A stretch of DNA of 51,463 bases from Scybalocola_A sp900557175 (GTDB lineage Bacteria; Bacillota; Clostridia; Lachnospirales; Lachnospiraceae). The DNA is taken from NCBI GenBank assembly GCA_937890745.1, contig CALADH010000017.1, forward strand, positions 1 through 51,463, written 5' to 3'. Below the pieces are notes generated by a model. The model saw only the letters and a program-made list of their open reading frames with translations, was not told the DNA's origin and searched no databases. A program made the translations under genes and the position numbers. Of this stretch, positions 16,618 to 25,280 are shown piece after piece. The number at the start of each line of letters is the position of its first letter. The first letter of the stretch is position 1.

Positions 16618-17019
16618 TTACCATACGAAAGCTAATACTTCGCCGCCAACGTTTAATTCTCTTGCAACCTTATCTGTGACAACACCTTTGTTTGTAGAGA
16701 TGATTGCAATACCTAAACCACCGAGAACCTTTGGCATATTCTCTGTGTTTGCATAAACACGAAGACCTGGTTTAGAAATTCTCTTGATACCAGAGATTGT
16801 CTTCTCGTTTTTGTCTTTACCATATTTTAATGTTACTGTTATTGTCTTTGCAGCGCCATTTTCAGTAACTTCGTAACCTTTGATGTAACCTTCGTCCAAA
16901 AGGATTTTAGCAATAGCTTCTTTCATTTTGGATGCCGGAATATCTACTGTATCATGTTTTGCAGTGTTTGCATTACGGATTCTAGTAAGCATATCTGCTA
17001 TTGGATCGCTATGTGTCAT
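16618..17019 (-). CDS. rpsH: 30S ribosomal protein S8
   Basis: S8 binds the 16S central domain and is a known translational regulator of the spc operon in enterobacteria. The N-terminus MTHSDPIADMLTRIRNAN and the C-terminal VLGGLGIAIISTNKGVVTDKVARE are diagnostic. Length is 133 residues. Confidence 0.98.
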   Translation of the reverse strand: MTHSDPIADMLTRIRNANTAKHDTVDIPASKMKEAIAKILLDEGYIKGYEVTENGAAKTITVTLKYGKDKNEKTISGIKRISKPGLRVYANTENMPKVLGGLGIAIISTNKGVVTDKVARELNVGGEVLAFVW

Positions 17020-17043
17020 TACAAGTTTCCTCCTTCCAAAATA

Positions 17044-17229
17044 TTACCAGCTTGCTTTTGTAACACCCGGAATTTCGCCCTTGTAAGCTAATTCACGGAA
17101 ACAAATTCTGCAAATTCCATATTTTCTTAAGTAAGCATGTGGACGACCACAGATTCTGCAGCGGTTGTATTCTCTTGTAGAGAATTTAGCAGGACGCTGC
17201 TGTTTAACTTTCATTGCTGTCTTAGCCAT
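17044..17229 (-). CDS. rpsN: 30S ribosomal protein S14, zinc type
   Basis: The short 61-residue S14 (type Z), with zinc ligands Cys24, Cys27, Cys40 and Cys43 in CRICGRPHAYLRKYGICRIC. It sits in the spc segment between rplE and rpsH, as expected of the primary zinc-dependent copy. GGAGG precedes the ATG. Confidence 0.98.
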   Translation of the reverse strand: MAKTAMKVKQQRPAKFSTREYNRCRICGRPHAYLRKYGICRICFRELAYKGEIPGVTKASW

Positions 17230-17244
17230 GAAATTTACCTCCTA

Positions 17245-17784
17245 TCATTTCTTAAACGGCATACCGAATAATCTTAACAATTCACGGGCTTCCTCGTCAG
17301 TCTTTGCTGTAGTTACGAAAATAACTTCCATACCTCTGACTTTTTCTACTTTATCGTACTCGATTTCTGGGAAGATTAACTGCTCTTTAATACCTAAAGC
17401 GTAGTTACCTCTGCCGTCGAATGCGTCTGCGCTTACACCTCTGAAGTCACGTACACGAGGTAATGCAAGGTTGATCAGACGATCAGCGAACTCATACATC
17501 TTCTCGCCTCTTAATGTTACCTTACAGCCGATAGCCATGCCTTCACGAATCTTGAAGTTTGCCACAGATTTTTTAGCTCTTGTAACAACAACCTTCTGTC
17601 CTGTGATAATCTCAAGGTCCTTTACTGCCGCATCCAATGTTTTTGCGTTATCCTTAGCTTCACCAACACCCATGTTGATAACAATCTTGTCAAGCTTTGG
17701 AACCTGCATCACATTTTTATATCCAAATTTTGCAGTCATAGCTGCAACAATTTCGTTCTGATACATTTCTTTAATTCTGTTCAC
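17245..17784 (-). CDS. rplE: 50S ribosomal protein L5
   Basis: L5 binds 5S rRNA and contacts P-site tRNA. It shows VPKLDKIVINMGVGEA, KKSVANFKIREGMAIGCKVTLR and the C-terminal ARELLRLFGMPFKK. The start codon is GTG at 17784, with GGAGG upstream. Length is 179 residues. Confidence 0.98.
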   Translation of the reverse strand: MNRIKEMYQNEIVAAMTAKFGYKNVMQVPKLDKIVINMGVGEAKDNAKTLDAAVKDLEIITGQKVVVTRAKKSVANFKIREGMAIGCKVTLRGEKMYEFADRLINLALPRVRDFRGVSADAFDGRGNYALGIKEQLIFPEIEYDKVEKVRGMEVIFVTTAKTDEEARELLRLFGMPFKK

Positions 17785-17809
17785 TTTGTGTTTCCTCCTT
17801 TCCCGTCAA

Positions 17810-18130
17810 TTAGCCGATGATCTCAGCTGCAGCACCTTTAACTTTTGCGGCGCGAACTTTCTTGCCGTCTTTGATCTGGTACTGGATTCTTGCCGGTTTG
17901 CCGTTATGAAGATACATAACATTAGAAGCGTCAACCGGTCCTTCCTGATGCACAATGCCGCCCTGCTGATTCTGAGCAGATGGTTTTGTGTGCTTTGTGA
18001 TCATGTTGATGCCTTCAACATAAACCTTGCCGTTTTTATGATTAACTGCGATAACCTTTCCTTCTTTGCCTTTGTCCTTACCGGCAATGATTCTTACGAT
18101 ATCGTCTTTTTTAATTTTCATATTAGCCAC
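17810..18130 (-). CDS. rplX: 50S ribosomal protein L24
   Basis: A KOW-domain 50S assembly initiator. The KKDDIVRIIAGKDKGKEGKV segment and NMITKHTKPSAQNQQGGI are typical. I keep the GTG start at 18130 (MANMKIKKDD), with GGAGG 8 bases upstream. An ATG three codons later is the alternative. Length is 106 residues. Confidence 0.97.
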   Translation of the reverse strand: MANMKIKKDDIVRIIAGKDKGKEGKVIAVNHKNGKVYVEGINMITKHTKPSAQNQQGGIVHQEGPVDASNVMYLHNGKPARIQYQIKDGKKVRAAKVKGAAAEIIG

Positions 18131-18143
18131 AGTCGATACCTCC

Positions 18144-18512
18144 TTACAGTACTTCCGGTGCTAAGGAAACAATTTTCATAAACTGTTTTTCTCTTAACTC
18201 TCTGGCAACTGGTCCAAAAATACGTGTTCCTTTTGGGTTGTTATCATCTTTAATGATAACAGCTGCATTCTCGTCGAATCTGATATATGAACCATCTTTA
18301 CGGCGTGCGCCCTTAACTGTACGCACTACAACAGCCTTAACAACGTCACCTTTTTTTACAACACCGCCTGGTGTTGCATCTTTAACCGAAGCAACAATGA
18401 CGTCACCGATATTTGCATATCTTCTTGTTGAGCCGCCCATAACTCTGATGCAAAGTAATTCTTTGGCACCTGTATTATCGGCAACACGAAGTCTACTTTC
18501 CTGTTGAATCAT
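18144..18512 (-). CDS. rplN: 50S ribosomal protein L14
   Basis: The 122-residue protein begins MIQQESRLRVADNTGAKELLCIRVMGG, and has GDVVKAVVVRTVKG and GTRIFGPVARELRE. These are among the most conserved sequences of the 50S subunit. GGAGG precedes the ATG. Confidence 0.98.
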   Translation of the reverse strand: MIQQESRLRVADNTGAKELLCIRVMGGSTRRYANIGDVIVASVKDATPGGVVKKGDVVKAVVVRTVKGARRKDGSYIRFDENAAVIIKDDNNPKGTRIFGPVARELREKQFMKIVSLAPEVL

Positions 18513-18542
18513 GACTTTACCTCCTATGATTTGCCAACAAAA

Positions 18543-18800
18543 TTATTTAGCTCTTTCAATAATTTCTACAAGTCTCCATCTCTTATCTTTTGATAAAGGT
18601 CTTGTTTCCATTACTTTTACTCTATCTCCGATGTTACATTCATTATTCTCGTCGTGAGCTTTTAACTTGTAAGTTCTATCGACGATTTTCTTATAAAGTG
18701 GATGTTTAACACGGTCTTTGATTGCTACAACGATTGTCTTGTCCATCTTATCGCTGACAACAATACCGACTCTAGTTTTTCTAAGATTTCTTTCTTCCAC
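18543..18800 (-). CDS. rpsQ: 30S ribosomal protein S17
   Basis: An OB-fold 16S-binding protein of 85 residues, with LRKTRVGIVVSDKMDKTIVV, HPLYKKIV and GDRVKVMETRPLSKDKRWRL. The start codon is GTG at 18800, with AAGGAG upstream. Confidence 0.97.
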   Translation of the reverse strand: MEERNLRKTRVGIVVSDKMDKTIVVAIKDRVKHPLYKKIVDRTYKLKAHDENNECNIGDRVKVMETRPLSKDKRWRLVEIIERAK

Positions 18801-18837
18801 AGCAATACTCCTTTCCGCCGCTACCCGGGCGCTTTAA

Positions 18838-19050
18838 TTATTCAGCAGCGTTTGCCTTTTTTCCAGTGATAACTGTCTGAATTCTGGCAATATTCTTACG
18901 AACTTCTTTAATTCTGCTTGTATTGTCTAACTGGTTAGTTGCGTTCTGGAATCTTAAGTTGAAAAGCTCCTTCTTTGCGTTTACTAACTCCTCATTCAAC
19001 TGGTCAATTGTCTTTGTGTTTAATTCTTTAACATACTGATTAGTTTTCAC
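18838..19050 (-). CDS. rpmC: 50S ribosomal protein L29
   Basis: A small helical protein at the polypeptide exit site. It contains QLNEELVNAKKELFNLRFQNAT and RIKEVRKNIARIQTVI, the family core. The start is taken as GTG 19050 (MKTNQYVKEL). Another GTG at 19059 is possible. The gene overlaps the end of rplP by 11 bp, so translation is probably coupled. Confidence 0.95.
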   Translation of the reverse strand: MKTNQYVKELNTKTIDQLNEELVNAKKELFNLRFQNATNQLDNTSRIKEVRKNIARIQTVITGKKANAAE

Positions 19051-19477
19051 TGTTATCACCGCCTTCTAAGTCTGCGCGAGAAACAACTTTGCATTTTACC
19101 GGAAGTTTATGTGTAGCAAGACGGAGAGCTTCTCTGGCAACTTCTTCAGAAACGCCTGAGATTTCGAACATTACTCTGCCCGGCTTAACAACTGCTACCC
19201 AGTATTCCAGTGTTCCTTTACCGGAACCCATACGTGTTTCAGCAGGTTTCGTTGTTACTGGTTTGTCAGGGAATATTTTAATCCATACTTTACCACCACG
19301 TTTGATGTAACGAGTCATCGCAATACGGGCAGCCTCGATCTGATTGGATTTGATCCATGCTGGCTCTAAAGCTACAATACCGTATTCACCGTAAGTGATT
19401 TTATTTCCACGCTGTGCAGTTCCTCTCATGCTGCCACGGAACTGTTTACGACGTTTTACTCTTTTTGGCATTAACAT
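19040..19477 (-). CDS. rplP: 50S ribosomal protein L16
   Basis: L16 organises the A-site tRNA region. It begins MLMPKRVKRRKQFRGSMRGTAQRGN, and has GTLEYWVAVVKPGRVMFEISG and the C-terminal HKLPVKCKVV. The ATG at 19477 has GGGAG 9 bases upstream and overlaps the end of rpsC. Length is 145 residues. Confidence 0.98.
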   Translation of the reverse strand: MLMPKRVKRRKQFRGSMRGTAQRGNKITYGEYGIVALEPAWIKSNQIEAARIAMTRYIKRGGKVWIKIFPDKPVTTKPAETRMGSGKGTLEYWVAVVKPGRVMFEISGVSEEVAREALRLATHKLPVKCKVVSRADLEGGDNSEN

Positions 19478-20133
19478 TATTTATCTCTCCCTTCCTTATT
19501 AGCTTTTGTTGGAAGAACTTCGCCGTGGTAAATCCATGTCTTAACACCTAATTTACCATATGTTGTGTCGGCCTCTGCAAATCCGTAATCGATATCTGCT
19601 CTAAGTGTCTGAAGTGGAATAGTACCTTCGCTGTAGAACTCTGTACGAGCCATATCAGCGCCGCCAAGACGACCTGAAACAGCTGTCTTGATACCCTTGC
19701 AGCCTGAACGCATTGTTCTCTGCATTGCAGATTTCATAGCACGTCTGAAAGATACACGGTTTTCAAGCTGAGTAGCAATATTCTCTGCAACGAGCTGAGC
19801 GTCTCTGTCCGGTCTCTTAACTTCTTTGATATCAATTAATAACTTCTTATCTGTAAATTTAGCAACTTCTGCTTTAACTTTTTCAATCTCAGAACCGCCC
19901 TTACCGATAACTACGCCCGGTTTAGCAGTGTGGATGATGATTTTTAATCTGTCAGATGCTCTCTCGATTTCAATCTTGGCAACACCTGAATTATATAATC
20001 TCTTTTTCAGGTATGTTCTGATGTTGTAATCTTCTACAAGATTATCAGCAAAATCAGCTTCAGCATACCATCTTGAGTCCCAATCCTTAATAATTCCGAC
20101 TCTTAAGCCGTGAGGATTAACTTTCTGTCCCAT
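19477..20133 (-). CDS. rpsC: 30S ribosomal protein S3
   Basis: S3 forms the mRNA entry with S4 and S5. It begins MGQKVNPHGLRVGIIKDWDSRWYA and has the KH domain with VVIGKGGSEIEKVK and the C-terminal domain with GCKGIKTAVSGRLGGADMARTE. Length is 218 residues. Confidence 0.98.
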   Translation of the reverse strand: MGQKVNPHGLRVGIIKDWDSRWYAEADFADNLVEDYNIRTYLKKRLYNSGVAKIEIERASDRLKIIIHTAKPGVVIGKGGSEIEKVKAEVAKFTDKKLLIDIKEVKRPDRDAQLVAENIATQLENRVSFRRAMKSAMQRTMRSGCKGIKTAVSGRLGGADMARTEFYSEGTIPLQTLRADIDYGFAEADTTYGKLGVKTWIYHGEVLPTKANKEGRDK

Positions 20134-20144
20134 GATGCTCCTCC

Positions 20145-20531
20145 TTATCTTTCATTAAGCACGATTGTGATATGGCTCATTCTCTTTTCGATTCTATAAG
20201 CTCTGCCCTGTGCTCTCGGTTTAACTCTTTTCATTGTAGGTCCTTTATTTGCGTAACATTCTTCGATATAAAGGTTATCCTTGTTCATACCGTTGTTGTT
20301 TTCTGCGTTCGCAATTGCGGACTTTAATAACTTCTCTATTAAACTTGAAGCATATCTTGGATTATATGCTAAAATTGCTAATGCTGTCTGTACATCTTTG
20401 CCTCTGATGGCATCGAGAACGAAACAAGCTTTCTGAACAGAAACTCTTGCGTAAGATAACTTAGCGCTTGGTCTTGTATCTTTGTTTGCGTTTCTTTCTC
20501 TCTTAATTTGACTTCTATGTCCTTTAGCCAT
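20145..20531 (-). CDS. rplV: 50S ribosomal protein L22
   Basis: L22 lines the peptide exit tunnel with its extended beta-hairpin. It shows SYARVSVQKACFVLDAIRGK and the hairpin region CYANKGPTMKRVKPRAQGRAYRIEKRMSHIT. Length is 128 residues. GGAGG precedes the ATG. Confidence 0.97.
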   Translation of the reverse strand: MAKGHRSQIKRERNANKDTRPSAKLSYARVSVQKACFVLDAIRGKDVQTALAILAYNPRYASSLIEKLLKSAIANAENNNGMNKDNLYIEECYANKGPTMKRVKPRAQGRAYRIEKRMSHITIVLNER

Positions 20532-20561
20532 GGAATTAACCTCCTTTCAACCTTTCCCTGA

Positions 20562-20840
20562 TTATCGTTTGGACTTCTTTTCGTCTTTTCCATGTCCTCT
20601 GTATGTTCTTGTTGCTACAAATTCTCCTAATTTGTGACCAACCATATCTTCTGTGATATATACAGGCACATGTTTTCTACCGTCATGAACTGCGATTGTA
20701 TGTCCAACCATCTGTGGGAAGATTGTAGAACGGCGGGACCATGTCTTAATGACTGACTTGTCTCCTGCTGCGTTCATTGCATCTACTTTTTTAAGTAAGT
20801 GTGCATCTGCAAATGGTCCTTTTTTAAGTGATCTGGCCAT
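20562..20840 (-). CDS. rpsS: 30S ribosomal protein S19
   Basis: A 92-residue 30S head protein beginning MARSLKKGPFADAHLLKKVD. It contains KTWSRRSTIFPQMVGHTIAVHDGRKHVPVYITEDMVGHKLGEF, all standard for the family. GGAGG precedes the ATG. Confidence 0.98.
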   Translation of the reverse strand: MARSLKKGPFADAHLLKKVDAMNAAGDKSVIKTWSRRSTIFPQMVGHTIAVHDGRKHVPVYITEDMVGHKLGEFVATRTYRGHGKDEKKSKR

Positions 20841-20863
20841 TATATTAACCTCCTTAGATTCTC

Positions 20864-21706
20864 TTATTTAATCATGCTTCCGTCACGTCTTCTAACAATC
20901 AGCTTATTAGAATGTTTGTTTTTCTTACGTGTCTTGAGACCAAGAGCCGGTTTGCCCCATGGTGTCATAGGTCCGGAACGTCCAACTGGTGCCTTACCTT
21001 CACCACCACCGTGTGGATGGTCGTTAGGGTTCATAACAGAACCGCGGACTGTAGGTCTGATACCCATGTGACGCTTACGTCCTGCTTTACCGATTGTGAT
21101 AAGTTCATGCTCGCCGTTGCCGACTTCACCGATTGTTGCACGGCCGTTTAACGGAACCATTCTCATCTCGCCGGATGGTAATCTAAGAGTTGCATATTTG
21201 CCTTCTTTTGCCATTAACTGTGCTGAGTTACCAGCTGAACGAACAAGCTGTCCGCCTTTGCCCGGATATAACTCTACGTTGTGTACCTCTGTACCTACTG
21301 GAATATTTGCAAGTGGTAAGCAGTTACCAACTTTAACTTCGGCGTCAGGTCCATTCATAACCTTCTGGCCAACCTTTAATCCGTTAGGTGCAAGGATATA
21401 TGCTTTCTCGCCGTCTGCGTAGCAGATTAAAGCGATGTTTGCTGTTCTGTTTGGATCGTACTCGATCGCTTTTACTGTTGCTGGAACACCATCTTTTCTT
21501 CTCTTGAAGTCGATGATTCTGTATTTTTTCTTAGCACCGCCGCCATGATGTCTAACGGTGATCTTTCCCTGTGCGTTACGGCCAGCATGCTTCTTAAGAG
21601 AAACAACTAATGATTTCTCCGGTTTTGACTTTGTGATTTCAGCGAAATCAGAGCTGGTCATATGTCTTCTGGAAGGTGTATATGGGTTAAATGTTTTGAT
21701 ACCCAT
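20864..21706 (-). CDS. rplB: 50S ribosomal protein L2
   Basis: L2 is required for peptidyl-transferase activity and subunit association. It begins MGIKTFNPYTPSRRHMTSSDF, and has GRNAQGKITVRHHGGGAKKKYR and the C-terminal VMNPNDHPHGGGEGKAP with the conserved histidines. The start is ATG 21706 with AAGGAG upstream. The open frame runs 12 codons further. Length is 280 residues. Confidence 0.98.
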   Translation of the reverse strand: MGIKTFNPYTPSRRHMTSSDFAEITKSKPEKSLVVSLKKHAGRNAQGKITVRHHGGGAKKKYRIIDFKRRKDGVPATVKAIEYDPNRTANIALICYADGEKAYILAPNGLKVGQKVMNGPDAEVKVGNCLPLANIPVGTEVHNVELYPGKGGQLVRSAGNSAQLMAKEGKYATLRLPSGEMRMVPLNGRATIGEVGNGEHELITIGKAGRKRHMGIRPTVRGSVMNPNDHPHGGGEGKAPVGRSGPMTPWGKPALGLKTRKKNKHSNKLIVRRRDGSMIK

Positions 21707-21789
21707 GATAGTCACTCCTTTCAATTCTCCATTTATTGTCACGCTTTTGCTGCGTATAAGTTAATTTTTCAAGTTGCCTTCAGCCGGAA

Positions 21790-22089
21790 TTATAATCCCT
21801 CGAAAATCTCGATATCCTTGCTGTCAGCTGTAAGCTTAACGATAGCTTTTTTCTTCTTTGCTGTCTTTCCGAATGTCATGCCGCGTCTTTTTGTCTTGCC
21901 GTCAAGGTTCATTGTGTTGACCTTTTCAACCTTAGCGCCTTCAAACATCTTCTCAACAGCTTCTTTAATCTGTCCTTTTGTTGCTTCCGGATGAACGTAG
22001 AAAACGTACTTCTTTTCAGCCATAGCGTTCATACTTTTTTCTGTAACAACCGGTCTAAGGATCACATCATAATATTTTAAATCAGCCAT
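21790..22089 (-). CDS. rplW: 50S ribosomal protein L23
   Basis: L23 is the docking site for trigger factor and SRP at the tunnel exit. The 99-residue protein has YDVILRPVVTEKSMNAM and KYVFYVHPEATKGQIKEAVEKMF. Its ATG overlaps the rplD stop (TAATG). Confidence 0.97.
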   Translation of the reverse strand: MADLKYYDVILRPVVTEKSMNAMAEKKYVFYVHPEATKGQIKEAVEKMFEGAKVEKVNTMNLDGKTKRRGMTFGKTAKKKKAIVKLTADSKDIEIFEGL

Positions 22090-22709
22090 TATGCGTACAC
22101 CTCCTGAATTGCATTTACTGCATCTTTTGTGACAACAACTGTGTCATATTTCAAGATGTCGTATACGTTGATCGTATTTGTTAAAGCTGTCTTTACTGCA
22201 GGAATGTTGCGTGCTGAAAGAACGATGTTGTCGTTTTTCTCAGCCATAACAACTAATGCCTTTGAAACTTTTAAGTTATTCATTACAGCCTGGAATTTCT
22301 TTGTCTTAATCTCATCCATATTGAATGAATCAAGAACGATTAACTTGTTCTCATTTACTCTTGATGTTAAAGCGGATTTAAGCGCAAGGCGTCTTTCCTT
22401 CTTGTTCATCTTGATTGTGTATGTTCTTGGCTTCGGTGCGAATACTACGCCGCCGCCTGTCCACTGTGGCGCTCTTGTTGAGCCCTGTCTTGCATGACCT
22501 GTACCTTTCTGTCTCCACGGTTTCTTTCCGCCGCCGGACACTTCCGCACGAGTCTTAGCGCTCTGTGTACCCTGACGTTTAGCAGCAAGCTGTGCTACAA
22601 CAGCCATGTGTACTAAATGCTCGTTCACTTCTACGCCAAAGACACTGTCATTTAATTCGATTTCGCCAACCTGGCTGCCTTCAATATTATAAACAGATAC
22701 TTTTGCCAT
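22089..22709 (-). CDS. rplD: 50S ribosomal protein L4
   Basis: L4 reaches into the exit tunnel and in enterobacteria represses the S10 operon. It shows AKVSVYNIEGSQVGEIELND, the RAEVSGGGKKPWRQKGTGHARQGS loop and the FAPKPRTYTIKMNKK motif. The start is ATG 22709 with GGAGGA upstream. The open frame runs 11 codons further. Length is 206 residues. Confidence 0.97.
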   Translation of the reverse strand: MAKVSVYNIEGSQVGEIELNDSVFGVEVNEHLVHMAVVAQLAAKRQGTQSAKTRAEVSGGGKKPWRQKGTGHARQGSTRAPQWTGGGVVFAPKPRTYTIKMNKKERRLALKSALTSRVNENKLIVLDSFNMDEIKTKKFQAVMNNLKVSKALVVMAEKNDNIVLSARNIPAVKTALTNTINVYDILKYDTVVVTKDAVNAIQEVYA

Positions 22710-22738
22710 CTCTGTATGTCCTCCTTCCTTCAATGCAA

Positions 22739-23368
22739 TCAAGCTTTAACAGCTTCTCTGATCACGACTAATGATTTCTTTGGTCCCGGTACTGAACCTT
22801 TAACTAAGAGAAGATTCTGATCTGCATCCACTCTTACAACTTCAAGATTCTGTACAGTAACCTTTACAGCACCCATATGTCCCGGCATGTTCTTTCCTTT
22901 GAATACACGTCCCGGAGTTGTTGCTGAACCGTTGGAACCTGCATGTCTGTGGTATTTAGAACCGTGAGCCATAGGTCCTCTGGACTGTCCGTGTCTCTTA
23001 ATTGCACCCTGGAATCCTTTACCCTTTGATTTTGCAGTAGCGTCAATCTTGTCACCGGCAGTAAAAACATCAACTTTGATTTCCTGTCCTAATGTGTAGC
23101 TTTCTGCATCTTCAAATCTAAATTCTTTTACAAATCTCTTGGCTGCTACGCCAGCTTTTGCAAAATGGCCTTTCTTTGGTTTGTTGACTAACTTCTCTCT
23201 GATGTCTTCATAACCAACCTGAACGGCACTGTAACCATCGTTCTCTACTGTCTTAACCTGTGTTACTACACAAGGACCAGCCTGAAGAACTGTTACCGGA
23301 GTTAAAACTCCGTCCTCATTGAAAATCTGAGTCATTCCGACTTTCTTTGTTAAAATCGCTTTCTTCAT
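22739..23368 (-). CDS. rplC: 50S ribosomal protein L3
   Basis: An early-assembly protein whose loop approaches the peptidyl-transferase centre. It begins MKKAILTKKVGMTQIFNEDG and contains the signature GKGFQGAIKRHGQSRGPMAHGSKYHR. Length is 209 residues. A 140-bp gap with a GAAA-capped hairpin separates it from rpsJ. Confidence 0.98.
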   Translation of the reverse strand: MKKAILTKKVGMTQIFNEDGVLTPVTVLQAGPCVVTQVKTVENDGYSAVQVGYEDIREKLVNKPKKGHFAKAGVAAKRFVKEFRFEDAESYTLGQEIKVDVFTAGDKIDATAKSKGKGFQGAIKRHGQSRGPMAHGSKYHRHAGSNGSATTPGRVFKGKNMPGHMGAVKVTVQNLEVVRVDADQNLLLVKGSVPGPKKSLVVIREAVKA

Positions 23369-23401
23369 TTAAGAATGCACCTCCTGTGATAATCTACAGC
23401 G

Positions 23402-23417
23402 GAACGCTTTCGCGTTC
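23402..23417 (-). other. GNRA-capped hairpin in the rpsJ-rplC gap
   Basis: The minus-strand transcript contains GAACGC-GAAA-GCGTTC, a 6-bp perfect stem with a GNRA tetraloop. TCTA and TAGA sequences a few bases either side could extend it. It begins about 35 nt before the rplC start, so it may affect rplC translation or RNA stability. Confidence 0.5.
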
Positions 23418-23508
23418 ATCCTAGACGGTCTACGAAATGAGTATTCGGTGTATCCGATGATTCTCTCTATATAAACCTTAAAGGATATTCTCTGTCTTAA
23501 CAATTCAA

Positions 23509-23826
23509 TTATTTTGTTTTCATCTTAATGTCGATGTAAACACCTGCAGGCATCTCTAATCTTGATAATGCATCTACAGTCTTCTGTGTAGGTGTGATGA
23601 TGTCAATTAATCTCTTATGAGTTCTCTGCTCGAACTGCTCTCTGGAATCTTTGTACTTGTGTACAGCTCTAAGAATTGTAACTACCTCTTTCTTAGTCGG
23701 TAACGGCACTGGTCCGCTCACCTTAGAACCTGTCTTCTTTACAGTTTCGATAATTTTGCCAGCACTCTGGTCGATTAACTTGTGGTCATACGCCTTTAAT
23801 GTAATTCTCATTACTTGACTTGCCAT
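23509..23826 (-). CDS. rpsJ: 30S ribosomal protein S10
   Basis: First gene of the S10 operon. S10 is a 30S head protein and also the NusE partner of NusB in antitermination. It contains MRITLKAYDHKLIDQSAGKI, SGPVPLPTKKEVVTILRAVHKYKDSREQFE and RTHKRLIDIITPTQKTVDAL. Length is 105 residues, starting MASQVM. Confidence 0.98.
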   Translation of the reverse strand: MASQVMRITLKAYDHKLIDQSAGKIIETVKKTGSKVSGPVPLPTKKEVVTILRAVHKYKDSREQFEQRTHKRLIDIITPTQKTVDALSRLEMPAGVYIDIKMKTK

Positions 23827-24053
23827 AAAAAAAGCCGCCTCCTTTTCGCACTTTTAAATCAGTACGACAAGCGGTGACTGTACACTCTGCCGTGTGTATC
23901 ATGGTGATTCCCACACGTTTTCTGCTCTATCTTGCAGATTCTTTACTTTGTACAGTGACTTGTCGCCAGTTTTTTAACTTGACATTCGCTCCACGGAACA
24001 CCCGCAAACTCCTTGCGGCAACCTCGCGCTTCTTTGCTATCAATGTCACAACC
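23827..24053 (-). ncRNA. Structured S10-operon leader RNA
   Basis: This is the roughly 225-nt leader between the S10 promoter and rpsJ. The transcript first folds a GACATT/AATGTC stem (24042-24047 with 23981-23986) enclosing CCGCAA/TTGCGG (24002-24018). A second domain closes with CGACAAG/CTTGTCG and ACTGTACA/TGTACAGT (outer arms 23959-23965 with 23865-23871, inner 23949-23956 with 23877-23884). Inside that domain are the small stems TCTGC/GCAGA (23921-23938) and CGTGTG/CACACG (23891-23917), giving a three-way junction. S10 leaders in other bacteria bind L4 to regulate the operon; I infer an analogous element here. Confidence 0.65.
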
Positions 24054-24059
24054 TTAATC

Positions 24060-24088
24060 AGTATACACTATTCTCCCAGTGATTGCAA
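24060..24088 (-). promoter_or_regulatory. Sigma-A promoter of the S10 operon
   Basis: TTGCAA (24083-24088), a 17-base spacer and TATACT (24060-24065) on the minus strand. It is the only clear promoter upstream of rpsJ, and transcription should start near 24053. Confidence 0.8.
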
Positions 24089-24252
24089 GAATTTTCTTTG
24101 ATTTTAGCGAAATATTTATTCATAAAATTTACAAAAATGCATTCATCTTTTTGGTAATATTGCATACAACATCATTTTTCAACAATGTCTTCTCAGATTA
24201 ACATATTTTTGTGCGCCTGTCCAGTGTTTTATTTACCATGACACTTTTATTC

Positions 24253-24282
24253 TTGCCATGCTTTACTTCTCTATGGTATGAT
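24253..24282 (+). promoter_or_regulatory. Candidate promoter of the methyltransferase gene
   Basis: TTGCCA (24253-24258), an 18-base spacer and TATGAT (24277-24282) on the plus strand, about 95 bases before the start codon. The stretch 24,089-24,252 between the two divergent promoters is AT-rich and holds no gene that I can see. Confidence 0.55.
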
Positions 24283-24375
24283 TTAAACATAGCGTCACTT
24301 TGTTTCACGCGCTGTATTTACCACCGATGCCGCTTTGGCGGCAAATAATCAAAGAATGAATAGAGGAATTAATTT

Positions 24376-25242
24376 ATGTGGACAGCAAATCACTGGAAAG
24401 ATTATGAAGTCATCGATACATCCTGCGGCGAAAAGCTTGAGCGCTGGGGCGGATATCTTCTCGTACGGCCGGATCCCCAGGTTATATGGCAGACACCGAA
24501 AACAGAAAAAGGCTGGAGAAAGATGAACGGCCACTATCACAGAAGCTCCAAGGGCGGCGGCGAATGGGAATTTTTTGATTTACCTAAGCAGTGGCAGATC
24601 AATTACCACCATCTCGGCCTTACCTTCAATTTAAAACCTTTCAGCTTCAAGCATACAGGACTTTTCCCTGAGCAGGCCGCAAACTGGGATTGGTTTTATG
24701 AGAAAATCAAAAATGCAGGCCGTCCGATCCGTGTTTTAAATCTTTTCGCCTACACCGGCGGTGCTACTTGTGCAGCGGCCAAAGCCGGCGCCTTCGTCAC
24801 CCACGTCGACGCCTCTAAAGGTATGGTGACATGGGCCAAGGAAAATGCAAAATCGTCCAATCTGCCGGATACATCCGTGCGCTGGATTGTCGACGACTGT
24901 GTTAAATTTGTCGAGCGCGAAATCCGCCGCGGCAACACCTACGACGCGATTATTATGGATCCTCCATCCTACGGTCGCGGACCGAAAGGCGAAATATGGA
25001 AAATTGAAGAAGCGATTCATCCGTTTGTCAAGCTCTGCACACAGGTGCTCTCGGATCAGCCGCTTTTCTTCCTTATTAATTCATACACAACAGGACTCCA
25101 GCCTGCCGTGCTGACCTACATGCTCTCAACAGAGCTTTCTAAAAAATTCGGCGGACACGTCACTGCCGATGAAATCGGACTTCCGGTAAGTTCCAACGGA
25201 CTCGTACTCCCGTGCGGCGCAAGCGGACGGTGGGAGTGTTAA
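24376..25242 (+). CDS. Class I SAM-dependent methyltransferase, RlmI/RlmK-like
   Basis: A predicted 23S rRNA-type (COG1092-like) methyltransferase. The SAM-binding motif I is LNLFAYTGGATCAAAKAGA at residues 121-139, followed by an acidic residue in THVDASKG. The catalytic-region motif is MDPPSYGRGPKGEIW at 194-208. The N-terminal 90 residues form the substrate-side beta domain and no PUA domain is present, so it is shorter than RlmI. The target base is not known. AGAGGA precedes the ATG. The gene is transcribed divergently from the S10 operon and ends in a strong terminator. Confidence 0.87.
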   Translation: MWTANHWKDYEVIDTSCGEKLERWGGYLLVRPDPQVIWQTPKTEKGWRKMNGHYHRSSKGGGEWEFFDLPKQWQINYHHLGLTFNLKPFSFKHTGLFPEQAANWDWFYEKIKNAGRPIRVLNLFAYTGGATCAAAKAGAFVTHVDASKGMVTWAKENAKSSNLPDTSVRWIVDDCVKFVEREIRRGNTYDAIIMDPPSYGRGPKGEIWKIEEAIHPFVKLCTQVLSDQPLFFLINSYTTGLQPAVLTYMLSTELSKKFGGHVTADEIGLPVSSNGLVLPCGASGRWEC

Positions 25243-25280
25243 ACAACTTTTAGCTTCTTAATATTTACACCATAATAAAA

